Shown in pieces: positions 1 through 7,670 of a DNA stretch of 21,580 nucleotides (its first letter is position 1; each line of letters begins with the position of its first letter). This DNA is from JBAYZQ01 sp041672385 (GTDB lineage Bacteria > Spirochaetota > Spirochaetia > Sphaerochaetales > Sphaerochaetaceae). Under the pieces are notes generated by a model that was given only the letters and a program-made list of their open reading frames with translations, was not told where the DNA came from and did no database searches. The position numbers and the translations under genes were made by a program. The DNA is taken from positions 1 to 21,580 of the forward strand of contig JBAYZQ010000020.1 of the NCBI GenBank assembly GCA_041672385.1, written 5' to 3'.

Positions 1-1013
1 GTTCCTTTACTAAGAGTTGCACTTACTTTAGCACCCATCAAAGTAAATTCATAAGAATTTCCAGTCTTTACAGGAGCTTTAACAACAGGTTCAACAACAG
101 CTGGTGTTGTAGCTACAGCTACTGGAGCTACTGGAGCCTCTGGAGCAACCATTACTGGTGCTACTGGAGCTGCTGTCATGCTTGCCATATATGCAGGGAA
201 TACTTTATTTAATTCAGAAACGAAACCTTTTAATAAGGCACTTTCTTCAATTTGTGAAGGATAGGTAATTGAAACAACACGATCAACTAAAATCCTATAG
301 TCAAAACCAACAGCCTCTGGGCTAGCCTTCATTTGATCAAGCAAACCAGAAACTTCTGCCTTTGTGATATTCTTTGGATAAACCACAACTGCATTACCAG
401 CTTTTAATCCTACATAAATAGGAAGACCATAAAAATCAAAATCATACTTATCGTAGTCAAAATATGGTAAATAATAATTAAGTCCAGCTTGGAAGTTTGA
501 AATTAAAATTTTCTCTCCAATTTCTTTTGGATAAGAAACAGTCAGTTTTCCATCGGTAAAATTATAAGAATAATCTTTAAAGTTAACATCAAGAATTAAA
601 CCAACATAACGTAATGCATCAGCAACATCTTTTTGAGAAATTACATCTGGATACGATACTGTCACTTTTCCATTAAGGAAAGAAGCCTGAATTTTGTTGC
701 CATAAAGAGTAAAATCATAAACATCAGGTGTAACAACTGGGGCAACTTCAACTGGAGCTACTGTTGGTTCAACAACTGGAGTAGTTTCTTCTGGAGTAGC
801 TTTGTCATCTGGTGTAACCACTACAGCAGGTTCTGCTACTACCACTGCAGGTTTATCTTCAACTTTCTCTGGTACAGCATCAACTGTAGTTACTACAGGC
901 GTAGTCTTCTCGGCTACTTCTGTTGTTTCTGGTTGCTGGTCTTTTTTACCACATCCTGTTAAACAGAACAAGATTAAAGAACATACAAACAAATACCTAA
1001 AAAACTTCTTCAT
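1..1013 (-). CDS. Modular repeat lipoprotein, 3' end cut by window edge
   Basis: Translated from the minus strand; 337 residues are visible and the frame is still open at base 1. The start is the ATG at 1013-1011, preceded by AGGAGA at 7-nt spacing. Residues 1-21 are a lipoprotein signal peptide (MKKFF, a hydrophobic stretch, then LTGC with Cys21), so the product should be lipid-anchored. A Pro/Val/Glu/Thr-rich linker (about 25-97) follows. Two full modules then lie at about 99-183 and 190-277, and a third begins at about 320 after an Ala-Pro-Val linker. Each module opens like YDFTLYGNKI and has two half-repeats, each a strand ending G-x-V-x-V-x-YP followed by a helix. The same pattern recurs in the FecR/barrel protein at 3558-7670. 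I recognise no named family, and no enzymatic motif is visible. A structural or ligand-binding envelope role is inference. Confidence 0.85.
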   Translation of the reverse strand, partial: MKKFFRYLFVCSLILFCLTGCGKKDQQPETTEVAEKTTPVVTTVDAVPEKVEDKPAVVVAEPAVVVTPDDKATPEETTPVVEPTVAPVEVAPVVTPDVYDFTLYGNKIQASFLNGKVTVSYPDVISQKDVADALRYVGLILDVNFKDYSYNFTDGKLTVSYPKEIGEKILISNFQAGLNYYLPYFDYDKYDFDFYGLPIYVGLKAGNAVVVYPKNITKAEVSGLLDQMKASPEAVGFDYRILVDRVVSITYPSQIEESALLKGFVSELNKVFPAYMASMTAAPVAPVMVAPEAPVAPVAVATTPAVVEPVVKAPVKTGNSYEFTLMGAKVSATLSKG

Positions 1014-1074
1014 TTTTTTCTCCTATCTAGTTTAAAGTTTGTACTTTACTATAAAACGAACTCTATTACGGACT

Positions 1075-1103
1075 ATTTTAACATCTGCCATAAAAAATGT
1101 AAA
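1075..1103 (-). promoter_or_regulatory. Extended -10 promoter for the edge lipoprotein
   Basis: Read on the minus strand: -35 TTTACA (1103-1098), a 17-bp spacer, then -10 TAAAAT (1080-1075) preceded by TGT (1083-1081), making an extended -10. The predicted start point near 1068 gives a leader of about 55 nt before the ATG at 1013. It is the best minus-strand promoter in this intergenic region. The call is by motif match only. Confidence 0.55.
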
Positions 1104-1302
1104 CATAAAATTCTATTTATCAAATCCAGCTGTAAAAACAGTCCACAATACATCCTAAGTATAAAGTATCCATAAACAATAATTATCTACAAATAAATAT
1201 ATAATATAAAAGCTTAAATAGCAAACTAATTTTTCGCTTTTTACATCAAAAACCTGTCTATAAAGTAAATTATTGAACATTTAACATAAATACAATTTTA
1301 AT

Positions 1303-1330
1303 TTTACATTGTTACATACTTTTTTAATAT
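1303..1330 (+). promoter_or_regulatory. Candidate promoter for the HD phosphohydrolase operon
   Basis: -35 TTTACA (1303-1308), a 16-bp spacer and -10 TAATAT (1325-1330) would start RNA near 1337, giving a leader of about 73 nt before the ATG at 1410. In sequence this AT-rich, partial matches are common, so support is moderate. Confidence 0.35.
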
Positions 1331-1409
1331 TTTTCACAAAATTTTTTTGTTATTATTGAGGAAGAGTGTTCTTTACGATAGACTTACAAAAAAAATAGAG
1401 GAAAAAACA

Positions 1410-2681
1410 ATGACAGATACCAATGAAAAACTGTTAAATTACTTATATTCTGATTTTAAAAAAACCATACGAGATCCCCTTTGGACAGATATTAAATTGA
1501 CCAATGGGTTCTATGAACTTTATCTTTGTCCTCAGGTACAACAACTTAACAGAATTAAGCAACTTGGACCAACCTATCTTACCTATCCTGGAGCTGTTCA
1601 TACTAGATTGATTCATAGTTTGGGAGTTTATCATCTATCAAAAATGATTTTAATTTCTATTTTAAAAAAAGATACAAAAGGTTTAACTTTTTCTGGAATA
1701 AACTCTTTTTTGGTTGCAGCCTTATTGCATGATATAGGACATTTTCCTTACGCTCATTCATTGAAAGAAATAATTAGCGAAAGTCACGAATCCCTTGGCG
1801 CTAGAATTATTGAAAAAAATACCCAAATAAAAAGTTGTATTGAAGAAATTGGAGCTAATGTAAAAAATGTATGTCAAATAATTGATAAAAGTAGAATTAC
1901 TGAAAATAAAGAAATACAACTTTATAGACATTTACTTTCTGGAGCAATGGATCCAGACAAACTGGATTATCTATCACGAGATGCTTTTTATTGTGGAGTA
2001 CCTTATGGGATTCAAGATGTCTCATTCATTATAGATAGGCTTCTAATTGAAAATAATAGACCCGCTTTAAAAATTGAAAATATCTCTTCTTTAGAACATT
2101 TGCTTTTCTCTAAATATCTTATGTACCAAAACGTCTACTGGAATAAAAATGTCCGATGTGCTACCGCTATGATAAAAAAAGCTGTTACTATTGCTTTAAA
2201 TTTGAATATCATTAAGAAAGAAGATCTTTTAGACCTTGATGACCAACAATTTTCAAACCTTGGAGAATTTTCTTCATTCAAAGCTTTTGATTTATTTAAA
2301 GACGTAATAAACAACAAACTTTTGCATATGGTTTATGAAATGCCCTATGATGTGAACAATACTTTCTGTGTTTTCTTTCAAAATTCTGATTACAAATTAA
2401 AAACAGAAACTCTTATCTGGAAATCTCTTAAAAACGTATTTCCAAATTTAAAACCTTATGAGGTAATTATTGATATTCCTGAACCAATTTCCTTTGAATC
2501 GAATTTTCAGATAATTGATGAAGAAACAATTAAATCATTTAATGAAATTGACCCAATTTTCAATGTCTCTTCAATAGAAAATTTTACAAAGGCTTTAAGA
2601 AAAATTAGAATTTTTGTTCCTACCTACATAACCCCAAAAGAAAATGAAATTGTAAAGTTCATAAAAAAAATAGGAAAATAA
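1410..2681 (+). CDS. HD-domain phosphohydrolase (YdhJ/SAMHD1-like)
   Basis: 423 residues. I chose the ATG at 1410 because AGAGGA lies just upstream; the open frame reaches a TTG at 1347, but those 21 extra residues have no good ribosome site. The family is metal-dependent HD phosphohydrolases related to dNTP triphosphohydrolases. The metal ligands are visible: His69 in TRLIHSLGV, His107-Asp108 in LLHDIGH, and Asp183 in GAMDPDKLDYLSRD. The motif after the DPDKLDY region (Phe-Tyr-Cys-Gly-Val) also fits this group. The protein has no signal peptide and should be cytosolic. The substrate cannot be read from sequence: dNTPs are plausible by homology but unproven. It is followed 4 bp later by the TtcA-like gene, so the two are probably co-transcribed. 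Confidence 0.9.
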   Translation: MTDTNEKLLNYLYSDFKKTIRDPLWTDIKLTNGFYELYLCPQVQQLNRIKQLGPTYLTYPGAVHTRLIHSLGVYHLSKMILISILKKDTKGLTFSGINSFLVAALLHDIGHFPYAHSLKEIISESHESLGARIIEKNTQIKSCIEEIGANVKNVCQIIDKSRITENKEIQLYRHLLSGAMDPDKLDYLSRDAFYCGVPYGIQDVSFIIDRLLIENNRPALKIENISSLEHLLFSKYLMYQNVYWNKNVRCATAMIKKAVTIALNLNIIKKEDLLDLDDQQFSNLGEFSSFKAFDLFKDVINNKLLHMVYEMPYDVNNTFCVFFQNSDYKLKTETLIWKSLKNVFPNLKPYEVIIDIPEPISFESNFQIIDEETIKSFNEIDPIFNVSSIENFTKALRKIRIFVPTYITPKENEIVKFIKKIGK

Positions 2682-2685
2682 TAAA

Positions 2686-3462
2686 ATGAATGAAAAAATA
2701 GATTATAAAACTCTCATAGAAGGAAATATGCCTCCTTGGGTAAGAAGATTTGTCAAAAAGGTTGGAAAAGGAATTAACGATTTTGAAATGATCCAAGATA
2801 AAGACCGAGTCTTAATAGGAATTTCAGGAGGAAAAGATTCTTTAGCTTTGGCCCTAGCCCTTTCATTAAGGATTAAATGGTTACCTATACATTATAGTAT
2901 GAAGGCTGTAATGATTAATTGGATTGAACACCCTATTCCAGAGGAAAATATTCAAAAACTTGAACAATATTTTCAAGATTTAAATATTGAATTTGTGATT
3001 AAAAAGGAACAAATGTTTCCTACCAGTTTTAAGGATGACTTCAATTGTTATCTATGTAGTAGAAACAAAAGAAGAATTTTATTTGAAATTGCAGATAGTG
3101 AAAATTATAAAACCATAGCAATGGGACATCATTTGGATGATTTGGTTGAAACTAGTATGATGAATCTTTTCTTTAGAGCAAATTTTTCTACTATGCTTCC
3201 AGTACAGAGTTTTTTTGATGAAAAATTATTTATTGTTAGACCTATGATTGAAGTCAAAGAGCAAGCAATACAAAGATTGGTTGATTTTTATAATTTGCCT
3301 GTTATCAAGCCCGTATGCCCTTATGACCAAACAAATATTAGAAGTCGACTAAAACCAATTATTAAAGAAATCAATATTATGGATAAAAATTCTCGTGAAC
3401 ATGTTTTTAATGCACATAACTTTACTTATAAGAAGCCACATTGCAATGAAAACCCAATCTAA
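2686..3462 (+). CDS. ttcA: TtcA-like PP-loop tRNA thiolase
   Basis: 258 residues. The family uses ATP to activate a tRNA base and an iron-sulfur cluster to deliver sulfur; TtcA makes 2-thiocytidine at tRNA position 32. Visible features are the PP-loop ISGGKDS (residues 46-52), the CxxC pair Cys121 and Cys124 in CYLCSRNKRR, the conserved GHHLDDLVET at 147-156, and a third cysteine, Cys211, in KPVCPYDQ. The three-cysteine arrangement matches the cluster-binding cysteines known in TtcA. The ATG at 2686 starts 4 bp after the HD gene's stop, with an AGGA inside the 3' end of that gene, so coupled translation is likely. The family assignment is firm. The exact modified base is inferred from the family. 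Confidence 0.88.
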   Translation: MNEKIDYKTLIEGNMPPWVRRFVKKVGKGINDFEMIQDKDRVLIGISGGKDSLALALALSLRIKWLPIHYSMKAVMINWIEHPIPEENIQKLEQYFQDLNIEFVIKKEQMFPTSFKDDFNCYLCSRNKRRILFEIADSENYKTIAMGHHLDDLVETSMMNLFFRANFSTMLPVQSFFDEKLFIVRPMIEVKEQAIQRLVDFYNLPVIKPVCPYDQTNIRSRLKPIIKEINIMDKNSREHVFNAHNFTYKKPHCNENPI

Positions 3463-3484
3463 TGTAAATATAAAAAATAAATTC

Positions 3485-3513
3485 TTGAATTAAAAGGTTT
3501 TTTATTATAAAGT
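3485..3513 (+). promoter_or_regulatory. Weak candidate promoter upstream of the FecR/barrel gene
   Basis: TTGAAT (3485-3490), a 17-bp spacer and TAAAGT (3508-3513); a TATAAA at 3506-3511 overlaps the -10 position. It lies in the 95-bp gap after the TtcA-like gene, where no terminator hairpin is visible, so read-through from upstream is equally possible. Confidence 0.25.
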
Positions 3514-3544
3514 TAACATAATTAGAGTGTTTGACAGTTATTAT

Positions 3545-3552
3545 GAGGAAGG
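3545..3552 (+). promoter_or_regulatory. Ribosome binding site fixing the FecR/barrel start
   Basis: GAGGAAGG sits 5 nt before the ATG at 3558. The open frame extends back through an ATG at 3543 to a TTG at 3531, but this Shine-Dalgarno sequence lies inside that extension. A start at 3558 also gives a standard signal peptide. Confidence 0.75.
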
Positions 3553-3557
3553 TATTA

Positions 3558-6500
3558 ATGCAAAAGAAAAAAATAGTTTTTTTTATGTTTATATTATGTA
3601 TCACATTTTCTTCAATTTTCGCTTCTCAAAGTTTAGAATTTAAATCAATTGATTTTAAATTAATTAAACTTTATGACGAAAATGGAGTTAGAATTGATAC
3701 TGATAAATCGAAATTATATAATTTTGAAGATGGATGGATTATAAAAACAGAAGGAACTGAAATTGAACTTGCTTGTGACACTTATGATATTAAAGCCTCA
3801 AAAAATACAATCCTAACCGTAATTAGCTCTGATCCTCTTAATACTAGTGTTTTTGTTGTAAAAGGTGCAGTAACAATTAATACAAAAGAACTATCAACAC
3901 CAATAAACGTTTCAACAAGCTCAACTAGTTACACCATTACTTCCAATAGTAATATTTCACTTTTATCCTCAACAAATAATGAAGTTGCTTATTGTACAGT
4001 CGGAAGAATTATTGCTTCAAATCAATTAACAAATCAAAAAACAGATTTAAGATCAAACACAATGGTTAATTTCAAAGATTTTGGGTTAGTTCCAAAACCA
4101 TCACTGTTTCAAAAAATTCAAAATTTGATTGATTACGATTTGTATAGTTACTTTGTTTCAGTAGATAACTCCGATTTCAGAGTATATGTAAATGATGGAA
4201 TTGGAATAATATATTACCCAGAATCTGTTAAAGAAGGCTATTTTAACAATGGTATAGAAATGATGGAATCAAAACTTAATGATTTGGATAAATTGGTAAA
4301 ATTTGAAAAAACCGATGGAAACAGAATCTTCTTAAGTTATGATAGTAAAATATATGATGATGAAATTTCAGTAAGAATAATAAATGATATTAAATATTTT
4401 TTTGGAGCTGAAGAAACTTTGTCAACCGAAAATCTTACCTATAACTTTACGGTAAACCTAAAATTTGGAACTGCAGTTTTACATCTTCCTTATTTTATGG
4501 ATGATGATTATATTTCAAAGGTTATTTCAATAGCACAAAGTAATGGATTTTTAGATTCTCTTTTCACCTACAGTTGGATTGATAACCATACTCTTTTAAC
4601 TAACTATGACCCTTCAATTTCCGAAGAAGATGCTTTTAATTCCATTAACTGTATTTTTGGTTTAGCCGAAGCAAGTAATCTTTCAGAAGTTAGTATTGAT
4701 CTTAATAAAGTATATGTAAAAATTGACGACCCTGAGATAACTGCTCAAGTTGCTTTAAATGCTCCTCATGCTAAGAAATTTAATGCACATGGATTTGATT
4801 TCTTTATTTCTACCAATGCTGGACTTGCAGCTATTCAGTATTCCGAGACAATAGAAGACTATCAAATCAACGCAGCCCTTAATTATGCATTAAACAAAAT
4901 GGATCTAAACGTTGAGAATTATTCTTGGCAAATAGCTTCAGATGGCGTTGTTATCATAAACTACCCACCAACAATAGCTGAGGAAACTTTTATTAATAAT
5001 ACCGAATTTTATATAAATGAATACATTGAAGAACTATTGAGTTCTACCGATTTAGAAACAAAAGATAAGTTAAAATTAGAATATAGCCAAACCAAACTTT
5101 CTCATGAGGATTCTGTAAAATTACTTCAAGATGCCTTTCAATTATTCGTTAAGAATTCAATTGATTCAAATACTTTAAAATCTATAATACAAGCCCAAAC
5201 AAATTTGGGAATTAGTAACAGTGTTCAAGATCAACTAATTCTAGTTAGTGACGAAGGAAGATCAAATATTCAGGTTAATGAAGATAATAAAATATCTGGA
5301 ATTCAGTATAATTTCATACCAACTGTATATGTAATCAACTTCACTTCAATAAAGGATCAAACTCAAATAGAAAGTGATGGAACACTCTATTACTACTCTG
5401 GAGATTTAGATGCCAAAAATAATAATTTCTACAATAATGCCAGCCAAAATGTAAATACTACAGCTGAAGAAGTTCAAGCTAATACAGAAGTTCAGATAGC
5501 ACAGGAAGAACCTGTTGTGGAACCTGAGCCTGAAATAGTACCTGAACCTGAAATAGTACCTGAACCTGAAATAGTACCAGAGCCTGAAATAGTACCTGAA
5601 CCTGAAATAGTACCTGAACTTGTTGTGGAACCTGAACCTGTAATAGTACCCGAACCAATAGAATATAGTAATTCAATTTTAGGAAATACAATAAAAGGAA
5701 CCCTAAATACAGGTATTGCAAAATTCGAATATCCTAAAACTTATAATCAAGAAACCGTTAACAAGGCTTTAGAAAGTATGAAAGAAGACTATAACATGGA
5801 CTTCTCTTTTGATTTAGAAGATGGAACCATTGTTGAACTGAAATTTGATGAGTCTTTAAATAGCAAAGATTATGCGGATAAACTTTTTATAAACCTTAAT
5901 ACTTATGTAGAAGACCTACAGCCAATTCAAAGAACTCTTAATATTCAGGATTACAAGATACCAATCACCGTGTCTAATACAGATGCAATCTGTATTTTGC
6001 CTGAAGGTTTAGCTAAAAATGACATACGTGAAGTTTTACAAATTGTACAAGAAAATTATAATTTAAGTGATGAATACTCATATTCCTTTGAGTCTGAAGA
6101 TACAATTAAGATTAACTATCCTTCAAATTTAACTAAAATAAAATTTGTAAATGATTTTAATGAAGCTTTAAACCAGGCTGTAGCATTTTACCTTAAAAGT
6201 TCAAAACAATCCTTTGATATAACAGGATTTGTAACAGAAAAAGATCAAGAAGTTCCAGAAGAAAGCGCACCTGAAGAAACACCTGTTTCCCCAGTAGAAA
6301 AAACTGAAGAACCTCCAAAAGCTGAAGAAATAAATGAAACTCCAATAACTACCGCCAAATTAGAAGTCGAAACCACCGAAATTAAATCTGAACAATCGCT
6401 AGTTGTTGAAGAAGAGAAAACTAATTTAAATATTCAAGAAAAAACTGCAAATGATTTTTCAGTTGGAATCTTAGCTAAAACTAATTATTTTATTAATTCA

Positions 6501-7670
6501 CAAGAAGCTGATATCAACTTAAGACCTTATTTTAGCATTAACAATTTTAAAATGACTTTTAACGCAAATATTAAATTGGTCAATGACGGAACATTTTTAG
6601 ATAATAATCCTACTTCTTTTAGTTCAATAATTAACTCAATTCAAACTATTTCCTCATATATTTATGAAATAAATTATGGAACAAAGGAAAGCGTTATTTA
6701 TCTAAATGTCAGCTCTTTCAATGAATTTGAATTTGGTAAAGGAAGTTTTGTAAGTTCAATTAACAATGAATTTAACAATGAAAACGATAGAAAATCTTTG
6801 ATTACTACCCTAAATACAGATAAATTTGATTATCAAATATTTGTAGATGATATTAGCTTAGAAAATTATTCTTCAATTGGTACTTTTGGAGGAGCAAGAT
6901 TAGCATATCAACCTTTTAGTAAATATGCCTTAGAAATAGCAATTGGAGCAGTTGGAAGAGTACAAGAAAATGATTCATTTGAGATGTGGTTTTTAGGTGA
7001 TTTAACTCTTCCAATAGTAAATAATTCCAAGGTTCAATCTGACTTCATTTTCTCAGCTGTTATTGAAGATTTAGAAGACAGAAAAACTTTAGTTGAAGGA
7101 GATTTATACTTAGGATTTAATAATATCTCAAGTTTCACTTTAGGAATTGCCTATAATAACATATCAAGACTATCAAGTTTCTTTAATGACAATTCCTTAA
7201 GTAATGGAACACGAGGTATTGTTTCTACCTCTCAGAGTAGTCAAACTGTAGATTTGATTTTTAAATCAAATTTTATGTTCTGGGGTTTAAGTTTTGATTC
7301 ATCAATTGATATTCCATATGATATTGTTACCCAAGCTATTCAAAAGGATTCATCGAGTAATTCATTAGATCTATGGGAAATAAATTTGGGATTCAAGAGA
7401 ACTCCTTTTGAGTTTAAATTTGGATACAGCACAATTGGTCTTATTTCAAAAGTCACAAATTTAATTACTGATTTCTCAAATTCTAATACATATGCAGGAC
7501 AACTTTTTTCACCAGAAACTTCAAATTTATTCTTATCAGGAGAATATGAAATTGGAGTCTTAACCATTGGTGTTAGAGTCGATGCTGCAAAACTTGCAAA
7601 TTCGAATATTGTACCAAGTGTTACAATTTCTGGAACCATTGATCTTAATACAGGAATGTCAAAAAATTAA
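3558..7670 (+). CDS. FecR-like / tandem repeat / barrel envelope protein
   Basis: 1370 residues. An N-terminal signal peptide (MQKKK, hydrophobic core, cleavage after about FAS) directs export. Residues about 58-178 resemble a FecR domain: short strands, then a VVKGAVTI-type segment. About five modules of roughly 80 residues follow, at about 198-283, 293-372, 408-490, 706-785 and 797-880. Each holds two half-repeats in which a strand pattern such as GVVIINYP precedes a helix; this resembles the modules of the lipoprotein at 1-1013. A PEPEIV-repeat linker (about 656-697) splits the modules. A second Pro/Glu-rich linker leads to a Gly/Asn/aromatic strand-rich C-terminal region (about 965-1370) that looks like an outer-membrane barrel. 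The last residue is Asn rather than an aromatic, so the usual terminal barrel signal is absent. The stop overlaps the mutL start by one base (TAATG). The function is unknown to me; the architecture suggests a surface or periplasm-spanning protein. Confidence 0.8.
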   Translation: MQKKKIVFFMFILCITFSSIFASQSLEFKSIDFKLIKLYDENGVRIDTDKSKLYNFEDGWIIKTEGTEIELACDTYDIKASKNTILTVISSDPLNTSVFVVKGAVTINTKELSTPINVSTSSTSYTITSNSNISLLSSTNNEVAYCTVGRIIASNQLTNQKTDLRSNTMVNFKDFGLVPKPSLFQKIQNLIDYDLYSYFVSVDNSDFRVYVNDGIGIIYYPESVKEGYFNNGIEMMESKLNDLDKLVKFEKTDGNRIFLSYDSKIYDDEISVRIINDIKYFFGAEETLSTENLTYNFTVNLKFGTAVLHLPYFMDDDYISKVISIAQSNGFLDSLFTYSWIDNHTLLTNYDPSISEEDAFNSINCIFGLAEASNLSEVSIDLNKVYVKIDDPEITAQVALNAPHAKKFNAHGFDFFISTNAGLAAIQYSETIEDYQINAALNYALNKMDLNVENYSWQIASDGVVIINYPPTIAEETFINNTEFYINEYIEELLSSTDLETKDKLKLEYSQTKLSHEDSVKLLQDAFQLFVKNSIDSNTLKSIIQAQTNLGISNSVQDQLILVSDEGRSNIQVNEDNKISGIQYNFIPTVYVINFTSIKDQTQIESDGTLYYYSGDLDAKNNNFYNNASQNVNTTAEEVQANTEVQIAQEEPVVEPEPEIVPEPEIVPEPEIVPEPEIVPEPEIVPELVVEPEPVIVPEPIEYSNSILGNTIKGTLNTGIAKFEYPKTYNQETVNKALESMKEDYNMDFSFDLEDGTIVELKFDESLNSKDYADKLFINLNTYVEDLQPIQRTLNIQDYKIPITVSNTDAICILPEGLAKNDIREVLQIVQENYNLSDEYSYSFESEDTIKINYPSNLTKIKFVNDFNEALNQAVAFYLKSSKQSFDITGFVTEKDQEVPEESAPEETPVSPVEKTEEPPKAEEINETPITTAKLEVETTEIKSEQSLVVEEEKTNLNIQEKTANDFSVGILAKTNYFINSQEADINLRPYFSINNFKMTFNANIKLVNDGTFLDNNPTSFSSIINSIQTISSYIYEINYGTKESVIYLNVSSFNEFEFGKGSFVSSINNEFNNENDRKSLITTLNTDKFDYQIFVDDISLENYSSIGTFGGARLAYQPFSKYALEIAIGAVGRVQENDSFEMWFLGDLTLPIVNNSKVQSDFIFSAVIEDLEDRKTLVEGDLYLGFNNISSFTLGIAYNNISRLSSFFNDNSLSNGTRGIVSTSQSSQTVDLIFKSNFMFWGLSFDSSIDIPYDIVTQAIQKDSSSNSLDLWEINLGFKRTPFEFKFGYSTIGLISKVTNLITDFSNSNTYAGQLFSPETSNLFLSGEYEIGVLTIGVRVDAAKLANSNIVPSVTISGTIDLNTGMSKN
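5523..5648 (+). repeat. 18-bp in-frame tandem repeat encoding PEPEIV
   Basis: Five consecutive 18-bp units, consensus CCTGAACCTGAAATAGTA, run 5523-5612 with only a few changes (for example GAGCC in the first, CCAGAGCC in the fourth). Two degenerate units follow at 5613-5648. They encode a Pro-Glu-rich spacer in the FecR/barrel protein. Near-identity at the DNA level points to recent unit duplication, and copy number could vary without breaking the frame. Confidence 0.9.

Larger units (their letters stand above)
1014..1409. other. Divergent intergenic region, 396 bp
   Basis: This is the only gene-free stretch longer than 300 bases. It separates the divergent lipoprotein and HD-phosphohydrolase genes and is very AT-rich. 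It holds the two candidate promoters listed separately (1075-1103 minus, 1303-1330 plus) and the ribosome binding sites of both genes. I see no convincing small gene, tRNA, riboswitch or long inverted repeat. A short CTGT-AAAA-ACAG hairpin near 1130-1141 is too weak to interpret. Confidence 0.6.

Noticed and set aside
633..1035. Two plus-strand open frames (633-962 and 802-1035)
   Set aside because: They lie antisense to the lipoprotein gene, whose signal peptide, promoter and repeat modules are clear; their compositions (Trp/Tyr/Phe- or Thr/Ser-rich) are frame shadows.
1347..1409. TTG start at 1347 for the HD phosphohydrolase
   Set aside because: The ATG at 1410 has AGAGGA upstream; the added N-terminus has no family support and would overlap the predicted leader.
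1014..1409. Small RNA or riboswitch in the long intergenic region
   Set aside because: No stable multi-stem structure or known aptamer motif could be found by eye; only short weak hairpins.
3531..3558. TTGACA-like promoter at 3531 with TATTAA downstream
   Set aside because: The -10 would overlap the ATG at 3558 and start RNA inside the gene, after the clear GAGGAAGG ribosome site.
5523..5648. CRISPR-like array
   Set aside because: The 18-bp units are directly adjacent with no unique spacers, are in frame and encode a Pro-Glu linker.
5479..5721. Minus-strand open frame with a VLFQVQ-type repeat
   Set aside because: It is the antisense reading of the 18-bp PEPEIV repeat and has no ribosome site or neighbours in its direction.
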